Source: Kitasatospora sp. A2-31
GTDB lineage: Bacteria; Actinomycetota; Actinomycetes; Streptomycetales; Streptomycetaceae
DNA: 64,000 nt
Reading direction: 5' to 3'
Assembly: GCF_022288725.1 (NCBI RefSeq)
Contig: NZ_JAKNTA010000001.1
Coordinates: 62,001-126,000, forward strand
How positions within the stretch are numbered: the first letter of the stretch is position 1; every line of letters begins with the position of its first letter. Made by a program: the position numbers and the translations under genes. Shown in pieces: positions 41,467 to 52,981 of the stretch. The notes below the pieces were generated by a model. That model saw only the letters and a list, made by a program, of their open reading frames with translations. It did no database searches and had not been told where the DNA came from.

Positions 41467-42687
41467 TCACCGGCCGGTGACGGCGGCGGTCAGCCGCTGC
41501 TCGATGTCGGTGAGCGCGGCGACGCCGTAGACCCGCCCGTCGTCCTCGACGACCAGGTACTCGCCGGCCGGGGTGGCCCGGACGGCGCGCAGCAGGTCCT
41601 CGCCGGCCAGGTCGGCGGAGAGCCGCAGTCCCGGTTCGAGGTCGCGGGCCAGGGCACCGACGGCGATCCAGGGACGGCGGTGCTCGGGGACGCCGCGGAC
41701 GGCGGACTCGCGGACGATGCCGGTGGGCTCGCCCCGGCCGTCGACGACGACCAGGGCGCCGGCCTCGGCCTCGCGGGCACGGCGCATGGCCTCGCCGAGG
41801 GGGGTGTCGCCGGTGACCTCGACGGCGCGCCGGGCGAGCTCGCGCAGCCGCAGGCCGGGCAGCACCTCCTTGAGCCGGGCGTTGCGCAGGCTGCCGCCGG
41901 CGCCGTTCCAGATGATCGCGGCGAGGACGGCGGCGAGCACCGCGTCCACCAGGGTGTCGGTGTCGCTGCGCTCGGTCCCGCGGGCGGCGCTGACCAGCGG
42001 CAGGCCGATCAGGACGGCGATGGCCAGGGCCCGGCCCGCCCAGGCGGCGGCCACCGTGCCGGCCATCGGCCGCCCGGTGACGGCCCAGACGACGGCGCGC
42101 AGCATCCGGCCGCCGTCCAGCGGCAGGCCGGGCAGCAGGTTGAAGGCGGCGACGACGAGGTTGGACACCATCAGGCCGGTCAGCAGCACCCCGGGCACGG
42201 AGGAGAGCTCGACGGCCTGGACGGCGAGGTAGAAGACGCCGCCGAGCACCAGGGAGAGCAGCGGGCCGACGAAGGCCAGCCAGAACTCGCGCCAGGGGCT
42301 CTCGGCCTCGTTCTCGATCTCCGACACGCCTCCGAAGAACTGCAGCTGGATGCGGCGCACGCCGAGCCGGTAGCGCAGGGCCACCAGGGTGTGGGCGAGC
42401 TCGTGGACCAGCACGGAGCCGTAGAAGGCGACCGCGAAGGAGAACGCGACCAGGTAGCGGGTGGCGCCGAGCTCGGGCAGGACGCGGTCGAGCTGGCCCC
42501 CGAACACCCAGGTGATCAGGGCGGCGATGACGAACCACGAGGGCGTGACGTAGATCGGGACGCCGAACGGGCGGCCCATCAGGATGCCGCCGCGGCGCTC
42601 CGGCTCCTCGGGCGGCCGGGGCCCGGGCCGGGAGCCGCCGCCGTGCGGTGGCTGGTCGGAGGTCTGCCGCCCCCTGCTGTCGCTCAC
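41467..42687 (-). CDS. Site-2 protease (M50) family intramembrane metalloprotease with CBS pair
   Basis: Predicted 406-residue membrane protein starting at GTG 42687, preceded by GGAAGGGA. Six or so hydrophobic segments include the zinc motif VLVHELAHTL (His95, Glu96, His99) and the second ligand region FNLLPGLPLDGGRMLR. Two C-terminal CBS repeats (GDTPLGEAMRRAREAEAGALVVV; PAGEYLVVEDDGRVYGVAAL) would sense nucleotides. This is the bacterial SpoIVFB-like group III architecture, which releases membrane-bound regulators. Its substrate is not evident from neighbours. It lies 45 bp upstream of trmI on the same strand and may be cotranscribed. Confidence 0.92.
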   Translation of the reverse strand: MSDSRGRQTSDQPPHGGGSRPGPRPPEEPERRGGILMGRPFGVPIYVTPSWFVIAALITWVFGGQLDRVLPELGATRYLVAFSFAVAFYGSVLVHELAHTLVALRYRLGVRRIQLQFFGGVSEIENEAESPWREFWLAFVGPLLSLVLGGVFYLAVQAVELSSVPGVLLTGLMVSNLVVAAFNLLPGLPLDGGRMLRAVVWAVTGRPMAGTVAAAWAGRALAIAVLIGLPLVSAARGTERSDTDTLVDAVLAAVLAAIIWNGAGGSLRNARLKEVLPGLRLRELARRAVEVTGDTPLGEAMRRAREAEAGALVVVDGRGEPTGIVRESAVRGVPEHRRPWIAVGALARDLEPGLRLSADLAGEDLLRAVRATPAGEYLVVEDDGRVYGVAALTDIEQRLTAAVTGR

Positions 42688-42853
42688 CGTGATCCCTTCC
42701 GTCGGTTCCCCGTCGCGCCCCGGTTCGCCCACGCTACGTGATCGGGGCGGTCCGGCGGCGCGCGCCCCTCTCGCAGGGTTCATACCCAACTGGAACGGAC
42801 GGGTGGCAGCACCGTGTCAGCGGGATGGCAGCCGGGGGCAATAGGGTCGGGGT

Positions 42854-43762
42854 ATGCAGCAGACCGACACCAGCAGCGCCACCGTGGCCCCGGCCCGGCC
42901 GCCGGCGCCCCCGACCGGCCTGTCCCCGTCCCGCGCGGGGGACTTCCTGACCTGCCCGCTGCTGTACCGGCTGCGGGTGATCGACCGTCTGCCGGAGCCG
43001 CCGAGCGCGGCGGCGACCCGGGGCACCCTGGTGCACGCGGTGCTGGAGCGGCTGTTCGACAGCCCGGCGGCGGAGCGGACGCCGGAGCGGGCGCTGGGCC
43101 TGCTGCGCCCGCAGTGGGAGCGGCTGCTGGGCGAGCGCCCGGAGCTGGGCGCGCTCTTCCCGGAGGATCCGGACGGTGCGGCGCTCACCCGCTGGCTGGC
43201 CGACGCCGAGAAGCTGGTCGCCCAGTGGTTCCGGCTGGAGGACCCGAGCCGGCTGCACCCGGTGGAGCGGGAGCTCTACGTGGAGACGGCCCTGCGGTCG
43301 GGCCTGCTGCTGCGCGGCTACATCGACCGGGTCGACGTCGCCCCGACCGGCGAGGTCCGGCTGGTGGACTACAAGACCGGCCGGGCGCCCTCGCGGGACT
43401 TCGAGGGCAAGGCGATGTTCCAGATGAAGTTCTACGCGCTGGTGGTGTGGCGGTGGAAGGGTGTGATCCCGAAGCGGCTGCAGCTGGTCTACCTCGGCGG
43501 CGGCGGCGACGTGGTCAGCTACGACCCGGACGAGGCCGACCTGCTGGCGGTGGAGCGCAAGCTGCAGGCGCTCTGGGAGCGGATCACCCTGGCGGTGGCC
43601 ACGGGCGACTTCCCGGCCACCCGCAACCGGCTCTGCGACTGGTGCGACCACCGGGCCAGCTGCCCGGAGTTCGGCGGCACTCCCCCGCCGTACCCGCTGC
43701 CGCTGGCGCGCACGTCTGACGAGGACGATCCCACGGGGGATCCGATGAGCGAGGAGTCCTAG
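42854..43762 (+). CDS. RecB-family PD-(D/E)XK nuclease with predicted Fe-S cluster
   Basis: This 302-residue Cas4/AddB-C-terminal-like nuclease contains the GxxxH motif RGTLVHAVLERLF (His61), the metal-binding DRVDV (Asp158/Asp161) and VDYKTG (Asp172, Lys174). Cys34 (FLTCP) pairs with the C-terminal triad Cys261, Cys264, Cys270 (LCDWCDHRASC) to build an AddB/Cas4-type 4Fe-4S cluster. It stands alone rather than fused to a helicase. The stop codon TAG directly abuts the GTG of a NarL-type regulator gene, so they are cotranscribed. Cas4 itself is unlikely because no other cas genes or repeats are present. Confidence 0.9.
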   Translation: MQQTDTSSATVAPARPPAPPTGLSPSRAGDFLTCPLLYRLRVIDRLPEPPSAAATRGTLVHAVLERLFDSPAAERTPERALGLLRPQWERLLGERPELGALFPEDPDGAALTRWLADAEKLVAQWFRLEDPSRLHPVERELYVETALRSGLLLRGYIDRVDVAPTGEVRLVDYKTGRAPSRDFEGKAMFQMKFYALVVWRWKGVIPKRLQLVYLGGGGDVVSYDPDEADLLAVERKLQALWERITLAVATGDFPATRNRLCDWCDHRASCPEFGGTPPPYPLPLARTSDEDDPTGDPMSEES

Positions 43763-44434
43763 GTGACGATCCGAGTGCTGCTGGTCGACGACCAGCCGCT
43801 GCTGCGCACCGGTTTCCGGATGATCCTGGAGGCCGAGTCCGACCTGGTGGTGGTCGGCGAGGCCGGCGACGGCCAGCAGGCGCTGGACCAGGTCCGGGCG
43901 CTGCAGCCCGACGTGGTGCTGATGGACATCCGGATGCCCAGGATGGACGGGGTCGAGGCGACCCGCCGGATCGCCGGGCCGGGGCGGGACGGCCCGGCCA
44001 AGGTGCTGGTGCTGACCACCTTCGACCTGGACGAGTACGTGGTCGAGGCGCTGCGCGCGGGGGCCAGCGGATTCCTGCTGAAGGACGTCCCGGCCGAGGA
44101 GCTGGTGCAGGCGATCCGGGTGGTCGCCGACGGCGCGGCGATGCTGGCGCCGAGCATCACCCGCCGACTGCTCGACATGTACGCCACCAAGCTGCCCTCC
44201 GGCGACGAGGCGCCGCCGCAGGCGCTGAACGCGCTGACCGAGCGCGAGCTGGAGGTGCTGAAGCTGGTGGCGCGCGGGCTGTCGAACGCGGAGATCGCGG
44301 CGGAGCTGTTCGTCAGCGAGACCACGGTCAAGACGCACGTCGGGCACGTGCTGACCAAGCTGCAGCTGCGCGACCGGGTGCAGGCGGCGGTCTACGCGTA
44401 CGAGAGCGGCCTGGTCCGCCCCGGGACGCTCTGA
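43763..44434 (+). CDS. Orphan NarL/FixJ-family response regulator
   Basis: This 223-residue regulator has a receiver domain (residues 3-120) with acidic pair LVDD, phospho-Asp in VVLMDIRMPRMDG (~residue 54) and Lys in FLLKDVPAEEL (~105), and a LuxR HTH (residues 150-212, LTERELEVLKLVARGLSNAE; VSETTVKTHVGHVLTKL). The GTG start follows the nuclease stop without a gap. No histidine kinase is encoded nearby, so its input is unknown. It ends the transcript at a very strong shared terminator. Pairing with a DNA-processing nuclease is unusual. Confidence 0.92.
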   Translation: MTIRVLLVDDQPLLRTGFRMILEAESDLVVVGEAGDGQQALDQVRALQPDVVLMDIRMPRMDGVEATRRIAGPGRDGPAKVLVLTTFDLDEYVVEALRAGASGFLLKDVPAEELVQAIRVVADGAAMLAPSITRRLLDMYATKLPSGDEAPPQALNALTERELEVLKLVARGLSNAEIAAELFVSETTVKTHVGHVLTKLQLRDRVQAAVYAYESGLVRPGTL

Positions 44435-44465
44435 GCGGGCCGACGGGCTACCGGCCCCGGACGTG

Positions 44466-44517
44466 ACGGTGGCCCGTCCGCTCCCCCTGCACCCGGGGAG
44501 GGCGGACGGGCCACCGT
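44466..44517. terminator. Bidirectional terminator between regulator and lipoprotein genes
   Basis: ACGGTGGCCCGTCCGC (44466-44481) pairs perfectly with 44502-44517, and an inner TCCCC/GGGGA continues the stem after a 2-nt bulge: about 21 bp in all. It serves convergent genes on both sides. Confidence 0.85.
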
Positions 44518-44531
44518 GCCGAGGGTCCCGG

Positions 44532-46139
44532 CTACTTGCCGCCGGAGCGGCCGATCTCCCAGAAGCGGAAGACGCCGGTGGTGTCGACGGTCGCCTCGAC
44601 GCCGGTGACGTAGGACTTCGCCGCGTAGAACGCCTTGTTCTGGAACAGCGGGATCAGCGGCACGTTCTCGGCGACGATGGCCTGGATCTGGTTGTAGGAC
44701 GCGGTGGCGGCGCCGCGGTCGGCCTGCTTGAGGGCCTCCGGCACCAGCTTCTGGCTGATCCGGGGGTCGTCCCAGCCGTGGTGGTAGGAACCGCCCTCGA
44801 CGATCAGCGGCGCGATGTAGTTGTCCGCGTCCGGGTAGTCGGCGAACCAGCCGACGACGTAGGCCTGGTACTTGCCGTCGGTCCAGCCCTTCTTGAAGGC
44901 CTCCCAGTCCGCCTCGTGCTGGACGGTGACCTGGAAGAGGCCGCCGGCCTCCAGCTGCTTCTTGAGCATCTCGCTCTCGGCGCCCTCGGCGCGCGAGCGG
45001 GACCAGGTGAGGCTCAGCTTGACCGGGGTCTGGACCTTGGCCGCGGCCAGGATCGCCTTGGCCTTGGCGACGTCCTGGTCGCCGTACTTGTCGAAGAAGG
45101 ACGTGGTGTGGCCGGTGACGCCGGCCGGGACCATCGAGTACACCGGCTGGACGGTGCGGGCGAAGACGTCGCGGGCGAGCGTCTTGCGGTCGACCAGCTG
45201 GGCGGCGGCCTGCCGCACGGCGACGTTGCCGGTGGTCGCGTCCTTGGTGTTGAAGACGATGCTGCGGGTGTCGTTGCTGTCGCCCTCGACGACCTGGAGG
45301 TCGGTCTTGCCGCCCTGCTGGTCGGAACGGACCTGGGCCGCGGTGTTGGGCTCCAGGCTGTCGTCGGTGAGGTCGACCTCGCCCTTGTCGAGCGCGTCCT
45401 TCAGCGCACCGGCCTTCTCGAAGTAGCGGACCGTGAACTTCTTGTTCCGCAGCTTGGCGTCGCCGGCGTAGTCGCCGTTGGCCGAGAGGGCGATCTTGTT
45501 GGGGACCTTGCCGCCGCTCGCGGTCTCGATCGAGTCGATCTTGTACGGGCCGGAGCCGACCAGCTTGTCGTTGCCGAGCAGCTTGTCGGCCGGGAAGACC
45601 TGGTGGTCGACGATGGCGCCGGCGGGGGTGGCCAGCTTGGCCGGGAGGGTGGCGTCGGGCTGGGCGAGGTGGAAGACCACCTCCGTGTCACCCTTGGCCT
45701 CGACCGACTTGATCGTGTCGAGCAGCCCGACCGGACCGTTGTCGTCCTTGATCTTCTTGGTGCGCTCGATCGAGTACACCACGTCGGCGGCGGTCAGCGG
45801 GTGACCGTTGGAGAACTTCAGGCCGGACTTGAGCGTGCAGTGGTAGAGCGTGGCCTCGCCGCCGGTGAACTCGCAGGACTGCGCGGCGTCCGGCACGGGC
45901 GAGCTGGAGGCGGCGGGGTAGGTCAGCAGCGACTGGAAGGTGTTGCGCAGCACCAGCCAGGCGCCGGAGTCGTAGGCGCCGGCCGGGTCGAGCACAGCGG
46001 TGGTCGCGGTGGTGCCCATGGTGATCGCCTTGCCGCCGTCCCCCTTGACGGCGTCGGTGACCGAGCCGCAGCCCGTCACCGAGGCGGCCACCAGGCCGGC
46101 GCAGCCGAGCGCTGCCAGTCGTCCAGCTGAAGTCTTCAC
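44532..46139 (-). CDS. Orphan ABC transporter substrate-binding lipoprotein (family 5, peptide type)
   Basis: SBP_bac_5 solute receptor of 535 residues. GTG 46139 is chosen since AAGGA lies 8 bp upstream and the N-terminus then reads VKTSAGRLAALGCAGLVAAS into lipobox SVTGC. A longer ATG form (46169) would place the signal peptide internally. Family motifs: LKSGLKFSNGHPLTAADVVYSIERT, VGSGPYKID and a late PLIPLFQNKAFY. No permease or ATPase genes are adjacent, so it must use components encoded elsewhere or act as a sensor. It lies at the convergent terminator with the NarL regulator. Confidence 0.9.
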   Translation of the reverse strand: MKTSAGRLAALGCAGLVAASVTGCGSVTDAVKGDGGKAITMGTTATTAVLDPAGAYDSGAWLVLRNTFQSLLTYPAASSSPVPDAAQSCEFTGGEATLYHCTLKSGLKFSNGHPLTAADVVYSIERTKKIKDDNGPVGLLDTIKSVEAKGDTEVVFHLAQPDATLPAKLATPAGAIVDHQVFPADKLLGNDKLVGSGPYKIDSIETASGGKVPNKIALSANGDYAGDAKLRNKKFTVRYFEKAGALKDALDKGEVDLTDDSLEPNTAAQVRSDQQGGKTDLQVVEGDSNDTRSIVFNTKDATTGNVAVRQAAAQLVDRKTLARDVFARTVQPVYSMVPAGVTGHTTSFFDKYGDQDVAKAKAILAAAKVQTPVKLSLTWSRSRAEGAESEMLKKQLEAGGLFQVTVQHEADWEAFKKGWTDGKYQAYVVGWFADYPDADNYIAPLIVEGGSYHHGWDDPRISQKLVPEALKQADRGAATASYNQIQAIVAENVPLIPLFQNKAFYAAKSYVTGVEATVDTTGVFRFWEIGRSGGK

Positions 46140-46495
46140 GGGCGCGTCCTTCTGGGTGCGGTCCGGCATGGGCCGGGTGGTCCGCACACGAAAGTGCCTC
46201 CGGGGTGCGGAGGGCGCGCGCGGACCGGTCGCCGTGCGACCGCAGTCAGGACGGGGTTGCCCGTCCGGGCGGCGGCGGCAGGGCTCGGGGTGGGGAACGA
46301 ACTGGAGTAGCGTGCCATATCGAACACGCACCACCGCTACCCGCGCAGGTGACAGTTGGGACACGGGAGGCCGAATTGATTTCGGCCATCCGACGAGTTG
46401 TCGGTCAATGCCCGATTTCTCCCCGAGCGTCCAGGCACGACGGGCGGCCGCGGCCACCTACCGGTCGGTAGCACCCGCATGCAATGAGACGACAA
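46140..46495. other. Intergenic region upstream of lipoprotein gene
   Basis: 356 bp. It contains two tandem hairpins (46369-46404) that would end the phosphatase transcript and a locally AT-rich patch (about 46318-46425) likely to hold the lipoprotein promoter. No single convincing -35/-10 pair was chosen. No supported coding sequence. Confidence 0.6.
46369..46404 (-). terminator. Tandem hairpins after HAD phosphatase gene
   Basis: GGCCGAA/TTCGGCC (46369-46375 with 46381-46387, 5-nt loop) followed by CCGAC/GTCGG (46390-46394 with 46400-46404, 5-nt loop). Confidence 0.5.
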
Positions 46496-47200
46496 TCACA
46501 CTCGCGAGGCGACCAGCGAGCGGAGCAGTTCAAGATCCACCTGCTCCAGCGAGGGCAGCACCAGCCGCCCGGGCGCCGGCTCGATCACCGCCACCGAGGG
46601 CACCGCGATCACCGGGCAGCCGGCCGCCTCGGCCGAGCGGACCCCGGTCGGGGCGTCCTCCACCACCACGCAGCGGCCCGGCACGGCGCCCAGCCGGCGC
46701 GCCGCCTCCAGGTACGGGTCCGGGTGCGGCTTGGTCCGCGGGACCTCGTCCCCCGCGACGCTGAAGGCGAAGTGGTGGGCACCCAGCGACTGCAGCACGA
46801 TGTCGATGATCTGACGGTGCGACGCCGACACCAGCGCGGCCGGGACGCCGTGCGCCGCAAGGGTGTTGAGCAGCCGCTCGGCGCCCGGCATGAGCGGTAC
46901 GCCGCCGGCCAGCAGGTCCACGAAGCGCTGGTTGATCAGCACGGTGAGGTCGGGCGGCGACAGGTCCACCCCGGTCCTCGCGAGCAGGTAGTCGATCACC
47001 CGGCTCATCGGACCGCCGACCACCTGGGCGCGGTCCTTCTCGTCCAGCTCGTAGCCCAGCTCGGCGAAGAGCGAGGCCTCGGCCTGCCACCAGAAGTCCT
47101 CGGTGTCCACCAGGGTCCCGTCCATGTCCAGCAGCACCGCCTGCAGGCCCCGGCCGTCGCCGTGGTCGAGGACGCGGGTGGCGGTGGAGATGGTGGTCAT
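46496..47200 (-). CDS. HAD-superfamily phosphatase (beta-phosphoglucomutase-like)
   Basis: This 234-residue haloacid dehalogenase-type hydrolase has motif I LLDMDGTLVDTEDFW (nucleophile Asp near residue 24), a helical subclass I cap, motif II SASHRQ (Ser/Thr), motif III Lys in TKPHPDPYLEAA, and motif IV VVVEDAPTGVRSAEAAG. It fits the beta-phosphoglucomutase/sugar-phosphatase/CbbY group. The substrate is probably a small phosphomonoester. It lies downstream of metH on the same strand but is separated from it by two terminators, so it is likely a separate unit. Confidence 0.9.
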   Translation of the reverse strand: MTTISTATRVLDHGDGRGLQAVLLDMDGTLVDTEDFWWQAEASLFAELGYELDEKDRAQVVGGPMSRVIDYLLARTGVDLSPPDLTVLINQRFVDLLAGGVPLMPGAERLLNTLAAHGVPAALVSASHRQIIDIVLQSLGAHHFAFSVAGDEVPRTKPHPDPYLEAARRLGAVPGRCVVVEDAPTGVRSAEAAGCPVIAVPSVAVIEPAPGRLVLPSLEQVDLELLRSLVASRV

Positions 47201-47222
47201 GGCGGGATCCTTCCGTCGGTTC

Positions 47223-47258
47223 CCCCGGGGCGGTAAGGCCGGGGCACCGCCCCCGGGG
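47223..47258 (-). terminator. Distal terminator after metH
   Basis: CCCCGGGGCGGT (47223-47234) and ACCGCCCCCGGGG (47246-47258) form a 12-bp stem with one bulged base. Confidence 0.5.
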
Positions 47259-47266
47259 ATGGCACA

Positions 47267-47294
47267 GGCCGGCCCGCTGGTGAGCGGACCGGCC
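47267..47294 (-). terminator. Proximal terminator after metH
   Basis: GGCCGG-C-CCGCT (47267-47278), loop GGTG, AGCGG-A-CCGGCC (47283-47294): an 11-bp stem with one mismatch, 65 bp past the stop. Confidence 0.6.
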
Positions 47295-47359
47295 CGTTCA
47301 GGATGATCCAGGATACGCCCCGTACGTCCGAAAAGAGCGAACGGAACGCGACGTGCGGG

Positions 47360-50866
<3,507 letters not shown>

Positions 50867-51011
50867 GGGGCTTCTCCCTGGGTGCGACGGCTGTCGGCTT
50901 TGCGAACCCGCTGAGTCGGGGACGCACGTGGCCAGGGTATCCGGCCAGGGCCTGGGGCCGGTGGGGCATTCCGTATCCTGAGCGCTCGGCCATGAGGGGG
51001 GAGCCAGAGGC

Positions 51012-52100
51012 ATGGCGGGATTCGGGACGCGCGTACGGCGGGTCACGACGGCGGCGGGTCGGCCGCTACGGGCGGTGCGCGGCCGCTGGCGCCGGCTGTC
51101 GCGATGGCGGAAGTGCCTGGTGGCGGCCCTGGTGGCGGTCGCCGTGCTGGTCGCACCGGTGGGCGCGGCGGCGCTCGCACTGCGGCTGCAGTACGTCGGC
51201 GAGCCCTCGCCGCAGGCCCGCACCCGGGGGCGCGACGCGGTCTGGCTGGGTCACGCCTGGGTGGACGGCCGGAAGGGTGACGCCGACGTCGCCGCGCTCG
51301 CCCGGCGGCTCGCCGGCACCGGCGTCCGCGACCTCTACGTCCACACCGGTCCGCTGGAGCACGACGGCTCGCTGCCGCCCGCCGTCCACCCCCGCGCCCG
51401 GTGGTTCACCGAGACCGCGCACCGGGTGCTGCCCGGCATCCGGGTGCAGGGCTGGCTGGGCGACGAGGTCAAGCCGGAGAAGGACGCGCTGGACCTGGAG
51501 GACGCGCCCACCCGGGACCGGGTCACCGCCTCGGCCGGCCAGGTGCTGGACCTCGGGTTCGACGGCGTGCACCTCGACATGGAGCCGATCCGGCCGGGCT
51601 CGAAGGGCTGGCTCGCGCTGCTCGACCAGGTCCGCCCGGTGACGGCCGCGCGCGGCGCCCAGCTGTCCGTCGCCGCCCCGCAGATCGATCCGCTGCCCTG
51701 GCAGCACGACATCGCGATCGCGCTCACCGACCACGGCAAGTGGTGGGACCAGGCCTACTTCGCGCAGACCGCGCGCCGGGTCGACCAGATCGCGCTGATG
51801 ACCTACGACTCCAGCATGCCGACGGCCGGCTTCTACGGCGCCTACAACGCCTACCAGACCGAGCTGGCGCTGGAGGCCACGCCCGAGGACGTCGACCTGC
51901 TGATGGGCCTGCCGTTCTACTGGGAGGACGAGTGGGGCCACTGGGGGCACGCCGAGACCGTCGAGGACGGGATCCGGGGCATCCGGCTCGGCCTGGGCCG
52001 GCAGGACCTCGGGCGGCAGCGGTTCGGCGTCGGGCTGTACGTGGACTTCGCCGCGACCGAGCAGAACTGGGAGGACTACCGGCGCGGCTGGGTGCGCTGA
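51012..52100 (+). CDS. Membrane-anchored GH18-like TIM-barrel protein
   Basis: Predicted 362-residue protein. A basic cytosolic N-terminus is followed by a hydrophobic anchor (residues ~37-58, CLVAALVAVAVLVAPVGAAALAL) and an extracytoplasmic barrel. The segment DLGFDGVHLDMEPI resembles the glycoside hydrolase 18 DxxDxDxE motif, but the second Asp is His (D-G-V-H-L-D-M-E); the catalytic Glu and preceding Asp are kept. Later strands VDQIALMTYDSSMP and GLPFYWEDEW also recall GH18/DUF4015 proteins. It may act on peptidoglycan or another amino-sugar glycan, or only bind it. Divergent from metH. Confidence 0.75.
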   Translation: MAGFGTRVRRVTTAAGRPLRAVRGRWRRLSRWRKCLVAALVAVAVLVAPVGAAALALRLQYVGEPSPQARTRGRDAVWLGHAWVDGRKGDADVAALARRLAGTGVRDLYVHTGPLEHDGSLPPAVHPRARWFTETAHRVLPGIRVQGWLGDEVKPEKDALDLEDAPTRDRVTASAGQVLDLGFDGVHLDMEPIRPGSKGWLALLDQVRPVTAARGAQLSVAAPQIDPLPWQHDIAIALTDHGKWWDQAYFAQTARRVDQIALMTYDSSMPTAGFYGAYNAYQTELALEATPEDVDLLMGLPFYWEDEWGHWGHAETVEDGIRGIRLGLGRQDLGRQRFGVGLYVDFAATEQNWEDYRRGWVR

Positions 52101-52124
52101 GCCTTCCGCGCGCGGGGCCGGCGC

Positions 52125-52640
52125 TCAGGCGAGGCGGTGGGCGAGCGCGCCCAGGTAGCGGTGGATCGCGGCGTCCTCGCCGGTGACGTAGTGGCCGACC
52201 GCCCGGTGGATCGGCTTGCGGACCTCGCCGCGCTCGGTGACGGTGAGCAGGCACCCCTCGCCGGCCGGCGTCAGCACGTACGTCCAGGTGCCGCCGTAGG
52301 GCAGGTCCGGGTCGGCGATGCCGGTGACCAGGCGGTGCGGGGCCTCGCTCTCCACCACCTCGTAGGTGGTGTGGCCGTGGCGGTCGTACTCGCGCCAGCG
52401 GGACCGGCCGGCGGCGGTCGCGGGCAGCCGCTCGACGTGCGACAGGCCCGGACGCCAGGCCGGGTAGAGGTCGATGTCGGTCAGCACGTCCCAGACCGCG
52501 CCCGGCGGCTGGGGCAGGTCCAGACCGCCCTCGGTGACGTGCTCCACCGGCAGGCGCCGCCCGAGCGCCGAGGCCGCCAGCACCGCGGTGCCGAAGGCGG
52601 CGGCGACCGCGCCGGCACCGATCCACAGCCATCTGTTCAT
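52125..52640 (-). CDS. SRPBCC (polyketide cyclase/START-like) family protein with N-terminal anchor
   Basis: This 171-residue protein has a hydrophobic N-terminal helix (MNRWLWIGAGAVAAAFGTAV, residues 3-26) and a Bet v1-like domain with PPGAVWDVLTDIDLYPAWRPG, typical of SRPBCC family openings, and YEVVESEAPHRLVTGIAD mid-domain. Such domains bind hydrophobic ligands. No enzymatic motif is evident. The gene ends 24 bp from the convergent GH18-like gene. Confidence 0.85.
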   Translation of the reverse strand: MNRWLWIGAGAVAAAFGTAVLAASALGRRLPVEHVTEGGLDLPQPPGAVWDVLTDIDLYPAWRPGLSHVERLPATAAGRSRWREYDRHGHTTYEVVESEAPHRLVTGIADPDLPYGGTWTYVLTPAGEGCLLTVTERGEVRKPIHRAVGHYVTGEDAAIHRYLGALAHRLA

Positions 52641-52981
52641 CCGTCCGGCTCCTCACGCCCGCCGCCCGGCCCCGTCTCCATCATCACGCCGCCCGGGCGG
52701 GCGGGCACGACGTGGCCGGGCCCGGCCGGCGCGGGGCGGGGGCCGGCCACGTCGCGCAGCGCGTCCGGATAACCGCTGGATCGCCGGGCCGCCCTCCCCC
52801 AGACTGTCCCGGTGCCCGGCCGCCGGGCGCTTCAAAGCCCGTAGGCTGGGCAGGTAGGGACCATGGGGCGAGCCGTTCCATGGGAGACGAGAGGTTCGAC
52901 AGTCGGCAGCCGGACCGCCGGCGCCCCGGCAGGCCAGCCGGGGCGTGGTGCGGCCCGCCGCCGACCGGAGGGAGACGCTGG
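52641..52981. other. Divergent promoter region of SRPBCC and PAC2 genes
   Basis: 341 bp. A TAGGCT hexamer at 52842-52847 may be a -10 for the PAC2 gene, without a clear -35. In-frame extension of the PAC2 frame to an ATG at 52879 exists but lacks a ribosome site and conserved sequence. No other gene is supported. Confidence 0.5.

Noticed and set aside
42854..43762. Cas4-like nuclease as a sign of a CRISPR system
   Set aside because: No direct-repeat array or other cas genes in the window; the Fe-S nuclease motif is shared with AddB/RecB-type proteins.
46398..46425. TTGTCGGTC resembling the PafBC-dependent promoter element
   Set aside because: No matching TAnnnT -10 at the right spacing and no plus-strand gene follows; it lies within phosphatase terminator hairpins.
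50867..51011. Possible cobalamin riboswitch upstream of metH
   Set aside because: Only 145 bp separate metH from the divergent gene, too short for a B12 riboswitch plus two promoters, and no B12-box-like sequence was seen.
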